Shown here: positions 26,612 to 35,181 of the stretch, piece after piece
Layout: each line of letters begins with the position of its first letter
Position numbering within the stretch: the stretch's first letter is position 1
From: CAZQCI01 sp964592255
Lineage (GTDB): Bacteria; UBA10199; SBBF01
Length of the DNA stretch: 60,480 nt
Direction: 5' to 3'
Assembly (NCBI GenBank): GCA_964592255.1
Contig: CAZQCI010000002.1
Location: 1 to 60,480, forward strand
Made by a program: the position numbers and the translations under genes
The notes under the pieces: generated by a model
Told to the model about the DNA's origin: nothing
The model's input: the letters and a program-made list of their open reading frames with translations, nothing else
The model's database searches: none

Positions 26612-26641
26612 AAAAAATGAATGAATACCCATTCATTTTTT
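26612..26641. promoter_or_regulatory. Operator-like palindrome upstream of fadE
   Basis: A perfect inverted repeat has arms AAAAAATGAATG and CATTCATTTTTT of 12 bases each around a six-base spacer. The core TGAATGAATACCCATTCA resembles the operators of TetR-type regulators that control fatty-acid breakdown genes in proteobacteria. It lies 87 bases before the fadE start, and no regulator gene is adjacent. The assignment to a TetR protein is inference from the motif and the downstream gene. Confidence 0.6.
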
Positions 26642-26727
26642 ACTTGCTTAAGTCTCTTTCTTTTTTGTAAAAAGGAGGGATGGCAATTTGTGCCTTTTTA
26701 AGGAACTTTATTTTTTAAGGAGGGATT

Positions 26728-29193
26728 ATGGAATTTTTTAATACGGTTTACGGTGTATTTTTATCCAACCTCAACCTGGCCATTGTGGGCTCGGTCTTGG
26801 CGGTGTTGGTGATCGGCTTTACCGGTGCGCCATTTTTAGTATGGTCGCTGGTGATTGCTGGCATTCTTGTTGGATTTAAGGTGCCGCTTCCTCTTCTGTA
26901 TGCCTTCCTGGGCGTGGCGGTGTTGTTTAACGTCAAACCTCTCCGTCGTACTTTAATCACAAGTATTCTTATGAAAGTGATGAAGGGGTTTATGCCAAAA
27001 ATTTCCGAAACCGAAAAAGTCGCTTTGGAAGCAGGGGTAGTTTGGGTGGAAAAAGATTTATTTTCCGGAAAACCCGACTTCAAAAAAATATTGAACGAAC
27101 CTTACCCGCAACTTACCAAAGAAGAACAAGAGTTCCTTAATGGTCCTGTTAATCGTTTGTGTGAAGTGTTGGATGATTGGAAAATTTGGAACGAACGTGA
27201 GCTTCCTAAAGAAGCATGGGACATCATTAAAAAGGAGAAGTTTTTAGGGATGATTATCCCCAAGGAATATGGCGGCTTGGGTTTTTCCGCCTTGGCTCAC
27301 AGTGAAGTGATTATGAAGTTAGGGGCTCGTTCCACACCGGCTTGTGTCACTGTCATGGTTCCTAATTCCTTAGGACCTGCGGAACTTCTTATCCATTATG
27401 GAACAGAAGCTCAGAAAAAACGCTTGTTGCCTAAATTAGCTAGTGGTGAAGAGCTTCCTTGCTTTGCATTGACTGAACCGATGGCAGGGAGTGATGCGGG
27501 CTCTCTTACTTCCGACGGTGTTCTTTTTAAAGGAGATGACGGTCGCCTTAAAATCAAGCTTAACTGGGATAAACGTTGGATTACTCTCGCAGCTATTTCA
27601 ACGACTTTAGGTTTAGCTTTCCGTTTGAAAGATCCCGGTAACCTTTTAGGTAAGGGTGAAGATGTAGGTATTACCTGCGCTCTTGTTCCGTCCAGTACCA
27701 AAGGTGTGGTCATTGGACGTCGTCACGATCCATTGGGCGTGCCTTTCTACAATTGTCCTACTCAAGGCCATGATGTGGTCGTGGATGCTGAAGACTGCAT
27801 CGTTGGAGGAGTGAATGGTGCCGGTCGTGGTTGGAAAATGCTTATGGAATGCTTGGCGGCCGGTCGCGGTATTTCGCTTCCTGCACAAAGCGTGGGTGGT
27901 GCCAAAATGGTTACCCGTGTCGCTGGAGCTCATGCCACCATTCGTAAACAATTCGGTGTTTCTATCGGAAAGTTTGAAGGGGTTGAAGAACCTTTGGCCC
28001 GTATTGGTAGCTTTACTTACCTGATGGAAGCCGCTCGTCGTTATGTGTGCGGCGCCTTGGATCAGGGAATTAAGCCGCCTGTCATTACCGCCATTGCAAA
28101 ATACAACCAAACCGAATTGGCTCGTAAAATTATTACCGACGGTATGGATGTTTTGGGAGGCTCCGGTATTTCACGTGGCCCTCGTAACTTGTTGGCTCAT
28201 ACTTATATCGGGATGCCCATTGGTATTACCGTTGAAGGAGCCAATATCATGACCCGTACCTTGATTATTTTCGGTCAAGGGGCTTTACGGGCTCATCCGT
28301 ATGCTTTTAAAGAAGTGGATGCAATTGATAAGAATGACTTGAAGGGCTTTGATAACGCCTTCTGGGGACATATTGGACACGTGGTTCGCAATACGTTCCG
28401 TTCCGTTCTTCTCAGTGTCACACGTGGACATTTGGCCAGTTCCCCAGTGGGTGGGCCGGTGGCCAAGTATTATCGCCGTCTCGCTTGGGCTTCCGCTTCA
28501 TTTGCTATCATGTCGGATATTGCCATGGGTTCTTTGGGCGGTAGCCTTAAATTCCGTGAAAAAATTACCGGCCGTTTTGCCGATATTCTTTCATGGATGT
28601 TTTTAGGCTCTGCTACTCTTCGCCGTTTTGAAGCCGAAGGTCGCAAGTCGGAAGATTTGCCCTTTGTTCATTACAGCATGAGCTATGCATTGGCTCAAAT
28701 TCAAAAAGCCTTTGATGGTATTTTTGAAAATATCGGCGTTCCTGGCTTGGGTTGGTTGTTTTCTGGCCCCATTCGTTTGTGGTCCCATCTTAATTCTTTG
28801 GGTGAGGAAGCCGATGATGTGATTGGGCATCAAGTGGCCAGCCTGATTCAAAAAGAAGGTGAGCAACGCGATCGCTTAACAGATGGTTTGTTTTTCCCTA
28901 CCAAAGAAGGAGAACAACTCAAGCGTTTGGAAGTGGCTTTTAAAGTTATTAAAAGCTCTGAAGCGGCTGAGAAGAAAATTGTTGCTGCCATCAAGTCTAA
29001 GCAATTGCCTAAAAATAAAATTCCCGCTCTTGTTGAAGAAGCACTCCGCAAAGGTATTATCTCCGATACGGAAGCTGCCAATCTCAAGAAATCCAATGAG
29101 CTGCGCTTAGACGCGGTGACTGTGGATGATTTTTCGCAAGAAGAATATCTTGGTTCCGCCCGTAACTTAGATCGGGCTTCGGGCGCTGCCTAA
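26728..29193 (+). CDS. fadE: FadE-type acyl-CoA dehydrogenase
   Basis: This long-form acyl-CoA dehydrogenase (821 residues, like E. coli FadE at 814) catalyses the first oxidation step of fatty-acid beta-oxidation using FAD. Hydrophobic N-terminal helices (about 1-80) would place it at the membrane. The dehydrogenase core has ALTEPMAGSDAGS and later LGGSGISRGPRNLL. The C-terminal DUF1974 region completes the FadE architecture. TAAGGAGGG precedes the ATG. It stands alone, between a probable operator and a strong terminator, so it is probably a single-gene regulated unit. Confidence 0.93.
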   Translation: MEFFNTVYGVFLSNLNLAIVGSVLAVLVIGFTGAPFLVWSLVIAGILVGFKVPLPLLYAFLGVAVLFNVKPLRRTLITSILMKVMKGFMPKISETEKVALEAGVVWVEKDLFSGKPDFKKILNEPYPQLTKEEQEFLNGPVNRLCEVLDDWKIWNERELPKEAWDIIKKEKFLGMIIPKEYGGLGFSALAHSEVIMKLGARSTPACVTVMVPNSLGPAELLIHYGTEAQKKRLLPKLASGEELPCFALTEPMAGSDAGSLTSDGVLFKGDDGRLKIKLNWDKRWITLAAISTTLGLAFRLKDPGNLLGKGEDVGITCALVPSSTKGVVIGRRHDPLGVPFYNCPTQGHDVVVDAEDCIVGGVNGAGRGWKMLMECLAAGRGISLPAQSVGGAKMVTRVAGAHATIRKQFGVSIGKFEGVEEPLARIGSFTYLMEAARRYVCGALDQGIKPPVITAIAKYNQTELARKIITDGMDVLGGSGISRGPRNLLAHTYIGMPIGITVEGANIMTRTLIIFGQGALRAHPYAFKEVDAIDKNDLKGFDNAFWGHIGHVVRNTFRSVLLSVTRGHLASSPVGGPVAKYYRRLAWASASFAIMSDIAMGSLGGSLKFREKITGRFADILSWMFLGSATLRRFEAEGRKSEDLPFVHYSMSYALAQIQKAFDGIFENIGVPGLGWLFSGPIRLWSHLNSLGEEADDVIGHQVASLIQKEGEQRDRLTDGLFFPTKEGEQLKRLEVAFKVIKSSEAAEKKIVAAIKSKQLPKNKIPALVEEALRKGIISDTEAANLKKSNELRLDAVTVDDFSQEEYLGSARNLDRASGAA

Positions 29194-29213
29194 GCCGAGT
29201 AGATGTTAAAAAT

Positions 29214-29251
29214 AAAAAGGGCTTCTCTTGAAGAAAGAGAAGCCCTTTTTT
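29214..29251 (+). terminator. Intrinsic terminator of fadE
   Basis: A perfect 11-base stem (GGGCTTCTCTT with AAGAGAAGCCC) around a five-base loop is followed by six T. A-rich sequence on the left also gives activity in the other direction, so it may be bidirectional for the gene on the - strand at 29377. Confidence 0.9.
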
Positions 29252-29376
29252 ATTGCCCAAATCCCCAGTGACTCCGTCACAATCCCTATACCTACGTCAT
29301 CCCGGAACTCATGGCTAAAAACTTGAGCGGTGAGTTCAGGCCTCCCAAAAAAATCAAACGGAGACGCGACCTATTT
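29252..29376. other. Gap after the fadE terminator
   Basis: This stretch carries a GAACTCA/TGAGTTC inverted repeat (29305-29311 and 29331-29337), preceded by CGTCATCCCG. It looks like part of a decayed dispersed palindrome, but no second copy is seen here. No gene is evident. Confidence 0.35.
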
Positions 29377-29712
29377 TTATTTTCGGATGACACTGAAGCT
29401 CTTGAGAGTTTTTTCCAAATCTGTTTTTTCTTTTTCTCCTTCGGCAATGGATTCAGCTTTTTCTTTAAGAGATGCTGTAATGGTTAAGGAGCGTCCCTTC
29501 AGCAATTTAACAGCTACTTCTTGTCCTAAAGTGAGGTATTGTTTTTCTAATTTGTTCCGGATTTTAATTAAGGCCATTTCCAATTTTATGGCTTCCATCG
29601 CTTTGTCTTTGACGAAACCAGCTTCTTGGGCTCCGGTTTTTAGGTAGGTCATGCCTGTTTCAAAGGCTTCTTTTAATCGTTGTGCGGTTTTTTCAAAATC
29701 TTTTTTGTCCAT
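29377..29712 (-). CDS. Small helical protein, unknown function
   Basis: This is a soluble protein of 111 residues, highly charged and almost entirely helical by composition, with long stretches suited to coiled coils (for example KTDLEKTLKSF at the end). I chose the ATG at 29712, which has GGGGGAAG upstream, over the longer frame from 29733. I do not recognise a family; a phasin-like or structural role is only a guess. A terminator separates it from the upstream secreted-protein gene, so it needs its own promoter or read-through. Confidence 0.6.
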   Translation of the reverse strand: MDKKDFEKTAQRLKEAFETGMTYLKTGAQEAGFVKDKAMEAIKLEMALIKIRNKLEKQYLTLGQEVAVKLLKGRSLTITASLKEKAESIAEGEKEKTDLEKTLKSFSVIRK

Positions 29713-29731
29713 GTCTTCCCCCTTTTTGCCC

Positions 29732-29767
29732 AAAAAAAAAAGGGCCCTGCTTGTGACAGGGCCCTTT
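29732..29767 (-). terminator. Intrinsic terminator of the secreted-protein gene on the - strand
   Basis: A perfect stem AAAGGGCCCTG/CAGGGCCCTTT around a seven-base loop is followed, on the - strand, by a run of T (the A-run at 29732-29741). It lies just after the end of the gene at 29782-30309. Confidence 0.88.
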
Positions 29768-29781
29768 ACTTCAAATATGAC

Positions 29782-30309
29782 TTACTTGCCTTCGCTCACG
29801 ATTTTTACAGAGTTCATGGCTTGTTGGCATTGAGATTTAAAGTTAGAGAATTCCCCTTTATTGGCAGTGCATTCAAGGAAGAATCCTTTGGCAGCGTTTC
29901 TCCAAACACCAATGTAGTAAGTCAGTTGGTTTTCTTCGTTACTACCGGTAATCAACGATACGTTACGACCATTGATGACGGTGTCGGTGGTGGATTTGAT
30001 CTTAATCCCACGTTGAGACAACTTGGGCTTAAGAGCTTTGGCATAGTCATGCGCAGTTTGTCCGCTGACGTTTTCATCATAGTTTAAGCGGATGACTGGG
30101 TTTACATCTTTCTTGTGATAAACCCATTTTACAGGACGGTCATCATCTGCAGTTCTTTGGGTATCCCAGTTGTTGTTGGGTTTGCAGACTTTAAATGTGT
30201 TATCGATGGTCACACATTTGGTGCCTTGCCAGTCGAGGTGGACGGCTTGAGCCTTGACGGCAGTCAAGACTAAGGCCAACCCGGCCAGGGCGATAATGGT
30301 TTTCTTCAT
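29782..30309 (-). CDS. Secreted protein, unknown function (DcrB/PsbP-like fold possible)
   Basis: A clear signal peptide (MKKTIIALAGLALVLTAVKAQA) starts at the ATG at 30309, which has AAGGAGAGAC before it; the longer frame to 30357 is unlikely. The mature part of about 155 residues has two N-terminal cysteines (KCVTIDNTFKVCKP) and two later ones. Its C-terminal half (GRNVSLITGS, YYIGVWRNAAKGFFLEC, QAMNSVKIV) recalls DcrB/PsbP-type domains. The similarity is by pattern only. It is probably periplasmic. Confidence 0.7.
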   Translation of the reverse strand: MKKTIIALAGLALVLTAVKAQAVHLDWQGTKCVTIDNTFKVCKPNNNWDTQRTADDDRPVKWVYHKKDVNPVIRLNYDENVSGQTAHDYAKALKPKLSQRGIKIKSTTDTVINGRNVSLITGSNEENQLTYYIGVWRNAAKGFFLECTANKGEFSNFKSQCQQAMNSVKIVSEGK

Positions 30310-30524
30310 ATGTCTCTCCTTGTTGATGATGGTTGTGTCGGTTTTTGCACCACGCAAAGAAACCGGCAGTTTAAACGACGCCTCCCTCTAAAAAGGTTTC
30401 CGCTTTTAACTGCATAAAAATGGGGAAAAACCTTGCCATAGAAATAAAGGGCTGAAAAGGACTTTTTTCCATTTTTTTGGGGTTTTAAGTGTTGAATTTA
30501 TGGGTTATTATTAAAATTATTCTC

Positions 30525-30530
30525 TATAAT
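30525..30530 (+). promoter_or_regulatory. Possible -10 element for the sensor kinase gene
   Basis: A consensus TATAAT lies 18 bases upstream of the ATG at 30549. No good -35 is placed at 17 bases (GGGTTA there), so the promoter is tentative. Its position argues that the kinase starts at 30549 rather than at the GTG at 30489. Confidence 0.35.
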
Positions 30531-30548
30531 ACCTCCTTTTTGAAGTTT

Positions 30549-32057
30549 ATGGATTATCTTAAAATAGGGGTCACATGGCAGTTGGATTTTGTTTTTTTTG
30601 GCCTTTTGATATGGCTTATCTTTTTATTGCTCCATGTTTGGGTCCGTAAAAAAGGGCTAAAAAAAGGTTTGGGTTTATGGGTCTGGTTGACCTTCTTTTT
30701 TTCCCTAGGCGTTAGCTGGTTTGCCGTTCAAATGGCTGGTCAGCATGAAAGCCAAAGGGTTGAAAAAATGCTGATGTTGTTTGCCCCCTTTTATGCCCAG
30801 GAATTGGAAGTCATGGGCCATGAAAAAATCACCCTTCAGACTTCTCCCACAGATCCTTTATATTTGTCCCTGATTGATGCTGAAAAACGATGGCTTGCTT
30901 CCAACCCAGAAGTGCACGACATTTATACTTTAAAAAAAGTGAATGGTCATAAGGTATTTTTGGTCGATTCCGAAACGGACTATAATAAAAATGGTCTTTA
31001 CGATCAGGAAAACGAAACTCGTACATCCATTGGGGAATCTTACGACTTTAATGACCGCGGCCTGGATTTGGCTTTTGCAGGGTTGCCTAATTTCGATAAA
31101 GAACCTGTGACGGATCGCTGGGGAACCTGGATCAGCGCTAACTACCCTCTTTATAACTCCTCTGGAATGGTTTCTGCCGTTCTTGGTATCGATTACAGTG
31201 CTGAAGAGTGGTTTGCAGCTATTTTAAATGGACGTTTGGCACAAATGACTTTTTTGGCCGTTGTATTTGTGGTTTTGGGGGCTTCTTCTGTCACCATTTC
31301 TCTACTGCAATTGGATATTGAAAATCGTAAGCACATTGAGCGCATGAAAGATGAAATGATAGGGACCGTTTCCCACGAATTAAGAGCGCCTTTAACCCTT
31401 ATTAAAGGAGCCCTCCAAAATCTTAAACTGGGAGTGATGGGAGAGGTTCTTCCACAGCAGTCCCAAGCCATTGAGTCCACCAATCGGCATGTCGATCGTT
31501 TAGCTCATATGGTGGATGATCTGCTCAATTTGGCCCGATTAGAATCGGGTAAAGCCCGGCTTAATCGGGAATCAATTTCTCTCAAGTCTTTAATCGATGG
31601 GCTGGTTCACGATTTTAAAAAAGAGCTAGATGAGCGGCATTTGCATATGGATACTACTTTTAAACCAGGATTAAAGGACGTGTATGCGGATGAATCTCTC
31701 GTTTTTAGGGTGATCTGTAACCTTATTAGCAATGCACTGCGTTTTGCTAAAAAACATATTTCAATTACTGTCGAGCCATACCGGCTTGATTCAGTGTCTT
31801 CAGTCCAAGGCATGAAAGTATCTATTGCCAACGATGGACCGAGTATTGCCCCGGAAGACCGCTCTCGCTTATTTAACAAATACGAACAAATTGAGCGGGC
31901 GAAATCTCAGCCAGGCTATCGAGGGACTGGTTTAGGTCTGGCTATTTCTAAAGAAATTATTGAATTGCATCATGGAAAAATTGGAGTCGACAACCAGGCG
32001 GAAGGCATTTCTTTCTGGTTTTTTCTTCCTTGTGACGCAGGGGAACCCCACGCATGA
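30549..32057 (+). CDS. Membrane sensor histidine kinase, orphan
   Basis: Two helices near the N-terminus are followed by a periplasmic sensing region of about 150 residues. It ends with WGTWISANYPLY and AVLGIDYSAEEW, which is typical of PDC/Cache-like sensors. A third helix and the kinase core come next: HisKA with SHELRAPL, then HATPase_c with NLISNALRFA and GTGLGLAI. The protein autophosphorylates the H-box histidine and should pass phosphate to a response regulator, but none is encoded nearby. The ATG at 30549 is preferred; the frame is open to a GTG at 30489. The stop overlaps the next gene as ATGA. Confidence 0.88.
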   Translation: MDYLKIGVTWQLDFVFFGLLIWLIFLLLHVWVRKKGLKKGLGLWVWLTFFFSLGVSWFAVQMAGQHESQRVEKMLMLFAPFYAQELEVMGHEKITLQTSPTDPLYLSLIDAEKRWLASNPEVHDIYTLKKVNGHKVFLVDSETDYNKNGLYDQENETRTSIGESYDFNDRGLDLAFAGLPNFDKEPVTDRWGTWISANYPLYNSSGMVSAVLGIDYSAEEWFAAILNGRLAQMTFLAVVFVVLGASSVTISLLQLDIENRKHIERMKDEMIGTVSHELRAPLTLIKGALQNLKLGVMGEVLPQQSQAIESTNRHVDRLAHMVDDLLNLARLESGKARLNRESISLKSLIDGLVHDFKKELDERHLHMDTTFKPGLKDVYADESLVFRVICNLISNALRFAKKHISITVEPYRLDSVSSVQGMKVSIANDGPSIAPEDRSRLFNKYEQIERAKSQPGYRGTGLGLAISKEIIELHHGKIGVDNQAEGISFWFFLPCDAGEPHA

Positions 32058-32791
32058 AACTTTTCCTTGCCCGAGTTTTATTTTTACTCAGCCTGACTTT
32101 TGCTGCCGCTTCTCTTCATGCTGAAGAAAAAGTGTGGAGTGTTGGGACCGATTTGGAATTGAATTCCCGTTATATTTGGCGCGGTTTTTTTTATAGCGAA
32201 GGAGTTGTTTTTCAACCTGCGTTTTGGGTGTCGGCGTTCGATTTTACATTTACAGTTTGGAATAACTTAGTCCTCAATGATGAAGAAGCCCAGGGTCAAA
32301 TCAATGAGATAGACCTTTATCTCGATTACGAGCATGAATTTGGGAATTTAACTGTTTCTCCTTCCTTATGGTTTTATACTTATCCTGGATTTCCCGATCC
32401 TGATACGGGCGAAATGGCTGTAAAGCTTGCTTATCAACTTGGTCCTTTTGTGGCGCGGACCACACAAGTGATGGATTTTTTGTCCTATGATGGGGCCTAT
32501 TACGGCGATGCCGGCATGGCTTTTAAACACGAATTTAATAAAAAAATTTCTATGGAAATTTATTCCGGTATTGGTTGGGGGTCCAACCGGTTTAATGAGG
32601 CTTATGGAGGTTTGTCACAGGGGGCACTTAATTTGATGGAAAGTTCGGCTTATATTCTTTGGCAAGTTAATGAGCATCTCTCCTTTAAACCCCATCTGGC
32701 ATTTACTGCCATCGTAGATAAAAACCTTCGACAAGCCCAATCGGAATCTCGTCTTTGGTATGGTGGCTTGACGACAGGGCTGGAATTTTAA
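32054..32791 (+). CDS. Outer-membrane beta-barrel protein, TorF/Gcw_chp-like
   Basis: A signal peptide (to about residue 23, ending LHA) precedes 222 residues of alternating polar and aromatic beta-strand sequence, ending in a terminal phenylalanine (GLTTGLEF), the usual signal for barrel assembly. The start of the mature part, LNSRYIWRGFFYSEGVVFQPAF, fits the family of putative porins called TorF or Gcw_chp. Overlap with the kinase gene by four bases suggests coupled expression, so the barrel may serve the same stimulus. Function is unproven. Confidence 0.65.
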   Translation: MKLFLARVLFLLSLTFAAASLHAEEKVWSVGTDLELNSRYIWRGFFYSEGVVFQPAFWVSAFDFTFTVWNNLVLNDEEAQGQINEIDLYLDYEHEFGNLTVSPSLWFYTYPGFPDPDTGEMAVKLAYQLGPFVARTTQVMDFLSYDGAYYGDAGMAFKHEFNKKISMEIYSGIGWGSNRFNEAYGGLSQGALNLMESSAYILWQVNEHLSFKPHLAFTAIVDKNLRQAQSESRLWYGGLTTGLEF

Positions 32792-33315
32792 GACTGCGGG
32801 ATCAGGCTTAGATAGGCTTGAAGTTCTGCGATAGATTCCCGAATATCGTCAACGGCTCTGTGACTTTTCTTTTTCTTAAAATCAACACCAAACTTATCAC
32901 GGAAAATTTCTTTAAAAGAACTGACGTCAATCAATCGGTAGTGGAGGCGATCGGCAAAGCGGGGCATATATTTGTCGATGAAACGTCGATCATTGCCTAC
33001 GGAATTACCGGCGAGAACTACCTTATGTGTTAATTCAAAGTGACGGTTGATGATGCCTAATAAATCTTCTTCCACTAAAGGAAGTGCTTTGCCATGAGGT
33101 ACTTTGGCCGTCAGCCCGCTGGCCCCATGTGTTTTTTTACACCAATCATCCATGCCATCCAACGCGGATTGGGGTTGGTAGACTACTTGTTCGTATTCTT
33201 CCAAAATATTAAAATTTAAGTCTGTAATGAGCACAGCGACTTCAAGGATGACTTCTTTTTTTTCATCCAAGCCTGTCATCTCCATATCGATCCAAAATAT
33301 TTTTTTAGTTTTCAA
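32788..33315 (-). CDS. orn: Oligoribonuclease
   Basis: Orn is a DEDDh 3'-5' exonuclease that degrades two- to five-nucleotide RNAs and pGpG to mononucleotides. The motifs are WIDMEMTGLD (first D, E), GNSVGNDRRFIDKYMP (second D) and HRAVDDIRESI (H and last D). The 175 residues match the family length. It overlaps the upstream release-factor-like gene by 11 bases, and its 3' end meets the end of the barrel gene. Confidence 0.96.
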   Translation of the reverse strand: MKTKKIFWIDMEMTGLDEKKEVILEVAVLITDLNFNILEEYEQVVYQPQSALDGMDDWCKKTHGASGLTAKVPHGKALPLVEEDLLGIINRHFELTHKVVLAGNSVGNDRRFIDKYMPRFADRLHYRLIDVSSFKEIFRDKFGVDFKKKKSHRAVDDIRESIAELQAYLSLIPQS

Positions 33316-33718
33316 ATGAAACCCTCCTGTTTTTCTTTTTTTCGGATTGTTTTTTCTTCTCTCCTAACATTTTTTCTTTGGCTTTTTTCGAACGTTTTCT
33401 TTTTTGTCGCCGGATCTTTTCAATACGTTGTCTTTCTAAACTTTTCTTTCCTTCCACTCTCCGGATTATTTCTTCCAGCAGCAGACGCCTGGCGATGAAA
33501 CGGTTTAATGCCTGTGACCGGCTGGTTTGAGAGCGAATTTGAACGCCGGTAGGCTTATGGGTTAACTGTACACAACTGGATGTTTTATTAATTTTCTGCC
33601 CTCCAGCCCCCGAAGCACGAATAAAGTTTTCCTCCAAATCCTCTTCTTTAATCCCATAGTGCCGCATTTGGTTTTCCAACTGCGCTTGTTTTGCTGGGCT
33701 TACAGGAAATTGAGGCAT
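33305..33718 (-). CDS. Release-factor-like GGQ-domain protein
   Basis: This short protein has only the catalytic domain of class I release factors. RASGAGGQKINKTSSCVQL contains the GGQ motif, followed by HKPTGVQIRSQTSRSQALNRFIARRLL and a very basic tail. The tail and the lack of codon-recognition domains fit ribosome-rescue hydrolases of the C12orf65/ArfB type, which free peptides from stalled ribosomes. The frame opens at 33772. I prefer the ATG at 33718 because it leaves room for promoters before the divergent Bax-inhibitor gene and matches the usual N-terminus (MPQFPVSP). Confidence 0.8.
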   Translation of the reverse strand: MPQFPVSPAKQAQLENQMRHYGIKEEDLEENFIRASGAGGQKINKTSSCVQLTHKPTGVQIRSQTSRSQALNRFIARRLLLEEIIRRVEGKKSLERQRIEKIRRQKRKRSKKAKEKMLGEKKKQSEKKKNRRVSFEN

Positions 33719-33783
33719 GAAAAACTTATACAGGGAAGAAATCTCATTGACAAGTGGCAGGTCAATACTCATTCTTAAAGACT

Positions 33784-34497
33784 ATGAATATTCCAACTCG
33801 TACTTCTTTTAGTGTTGAAGAACATGCTCAAGAAACAGCTCGTTTTATGTCGAAGGTTTATATGTGGATGACCATTGGCATTCTTCTTTCCGCAACCGCT
33901 TCCTATGCGGTGGCGTCCAATCCTCAATGGGTAAAGGCTATTGTTTTCAACCGCGTTGTTTTTTACGCTCTATTGATTGGTCAAATTGGTGCTGTATTAT
34001 CTTTTTCTCTCCTCATCCAAAAAATCAATGCACTGATGGCTACGGCCCTTTATCTTTTTTATGCTCTCTTGACGGGGTTGACTCTATCCGTGATTTTTTT
34101 CGTTTATACTCAGGAAAGTATTATTCAAGTGTTTATTCTGACGGCGTTTGCTTTTGCAGGTCTTTCTGCTTTTGGCTATTTTACTAAAATCGATTTGGGA
34201 CCCATAGGTTCTTTTTGTATGATGGGTTTGTGGGGCTTGGTTGGCTTTGGTGTGGCCAGTTTTTTTATGCCGACTCTCATGAATAATACCACCAGCCAAG
34301 TCTATGCCATTGTTGGTATTCTCGTGTTCTCTGGTCTTACGGCGTATGATACTCAAAAAATAAAGGCCATGAATATTTTGGGTAATGAAGGAACCGAAGA
34401 AGATCATAAAGAAGCGATTCATGGGGCTCTAATTCTTTATCTCGATTTTATAAACCTCTTTCTTAAACTGCTTCGTTTAATGGGACGAAGAAAATAA
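33784..34497 (+). CDS. Bax inhibitor-1/YccA family membrane protein
   Basis: Seven membrane helices follow a polar N-terminus of about 30 residues. The family sequences FMSKVYMWMTIGIL, the central ALLTGLTLSVIF and the C-terminal YDTQKIKAMN and LYLDFINLFLKLLRL are present. Bacterial members include calcium-leak channels and the FtsH partner YccA; the substrate here is unknown. The ATG at 33784 is chosen over an upstream TTG because it gives the normal N-terminus. It is divergent from the GGQ gene. Confidence 0.9.
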   Translation: MNIPTRTSFSVEEHAQETARFMSKVYMWMTIGILLSATASYAVASNPQWVKAIVFNRVVFYALLIGQIGAVLSFSLLIQKINALMATALYLFYALLTGLTLSVIFFVYTQESIIQVFILTAFAFAGLSAFGYFTKIDLGPIGSFCMMGLWGLVGFGVASFFMPTLMNNTTSQVYAIVGILVFSGLTAYDTQKIKAMNILGNEGTEEDHKEAIHGALILYLDFINLFLKLLRLMGRRK

Positions 34498-34620
34498 TTC
34501 TTAACAAATCTTAATATTATTCTCAGGTTTGTCTAACCCATAACGGGCACAAAGCTATTGGATAAGAAACAGAGTGGACGTGAGGCTCTCTCGGCACTTT
34601 CTGATTCTTATCCTGATTTT

Positions 34621-35004
34621 ATGATTAAATATATCATTGCTTTATCCGCATTTTTATTTTTGTCCCCTGTTTTGGCGCAGGCGTGTGCTGATCATGAATC
34701 CAATCAAGGGAAAAAAGAAGCCTGCCATGGGGATGTTCAGAAGTTTTGTAAAGACGTGAAACCAGGAGATGGCAATATTCATAAATGCTTGGCGGATCAT
34801 AAAGACTCGCTCAGTACCGAGTGTAAGGAAGGAATGAAAGAAGCTAAGGAACATCATGATGCCAAACAAGAGGCATGTAAAGGCGATGTGGAAAAACTGT
34901 GTAAGGATGTGCAAAAAGGAGAAGGTCGCATCCGTGACTGTCTTAAATCACACGAATCCTCCCTCAGTGCCGATTGTAAAGCCACTTTTGATAAAAAACC
35001 TTAA
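34621..35004 (+). CDS. Secreted Cys-rich repeat protein (GLG1-type repeats)
   Basis: The signal peptide (MIKYIIALSAFLFLSPVLAQA) is followed by two copies of a cysteine-rich unit. Each has the form ACxGDVxKxCKDVxxGxGxIxxCLxxHxxSLSxxCK, as in the Cys_rich_FGFR repeat known from the animal Golgi protein GLG1 and from scattered bacteria. The cysteines probably form disulfides in the periplasm. The longer frame from 34558 is not used because only the ATG at 34621 gives a signal peptide. Function is unknown. Confidence 0.75.
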   Translation: MIKYIIALSAFLFLSPVLAQACADHESNQGKKEACHGDVQKFCKDVKPGDGNIHKCLADHKDSLSTECKEGMKEAKEHHDAKQEACKGDVEKLCKDVQKGEGRIRDCLKSHESSLSADCKATFDKKP

Positions 35005-35067
35005 TCTATAAGAGTTGTATGCAAGTAGGACCCATCAATCCATAGTGTGATAAGCCACACTGTGGTC

Positions 35068-35097
35068 GCCCTGTCTTAAAAAGACAGGGCTTTTTTT
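35068..35097 (+). terminator. Intrinsic terminator after the Cys-rich gene
   Basis: A perfect 10-base stem GCCCTGTCTT/AAGACAGGGC with an AAA loop is followed by seven T. A smaller AGTGTG/CACACT hairpin lies just upstream (35044-35061). Confidence 0.9.
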
Positions 35098-35145
35098 CTT
35101 TTCTGTTCATTTTTATTTATATATAAAATTTTATTATAGTAATTC

Positions 35146-35181
35146 GACTTTTGCCGAGTACGTCAGTGCCCGGCAAAAGTC
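35146..35181. promoter_or_regulatory. Perfect inverted repeat upstream of the crotonase gene
   Basis: The arms GACTTTTGCCG and CGGCAAAAGTC (11 bases each) are separated by 14 bases. A TATAGT that could serve as a -10 lies just before (35135-35140), so the palindrome would fall in the 5' leader or near the start point. It could be an operator or a leader hairpin. It is not followed by a T-run, so it is not a terminator. Confidence 0.45.

Larger units (their letters stand above)
26354..26727. other. Intergenic region between hrpB and fadE
   Basis: This 374-base gap separates two divergent genes. It holds a possible 59-codon reading frame at 26426-26605, a perfect 12-base inverted repeat at 26612-26641, and the fadE ribosome binding site TAAGGAGGGATT. 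A TTGCTT hexamer at 26644 could be a -35 element, but no convincing -10 is placed. I see no RNA gene. Confidence 0.6.

Noticed and set aside
30381..30396. CCTCCCTCTAAAAAGG found here and again at 43834-43849
   Set aside because: A 16-base match within 60 kb can occur by chance, the flanks do not match and the contexts differ.
34558..34620. Longer start for the Cys-rich gene at 34558
   Set aside because: The extra residues would come before the signal peptide; the ATG at 34621 gives a standard exported protein.
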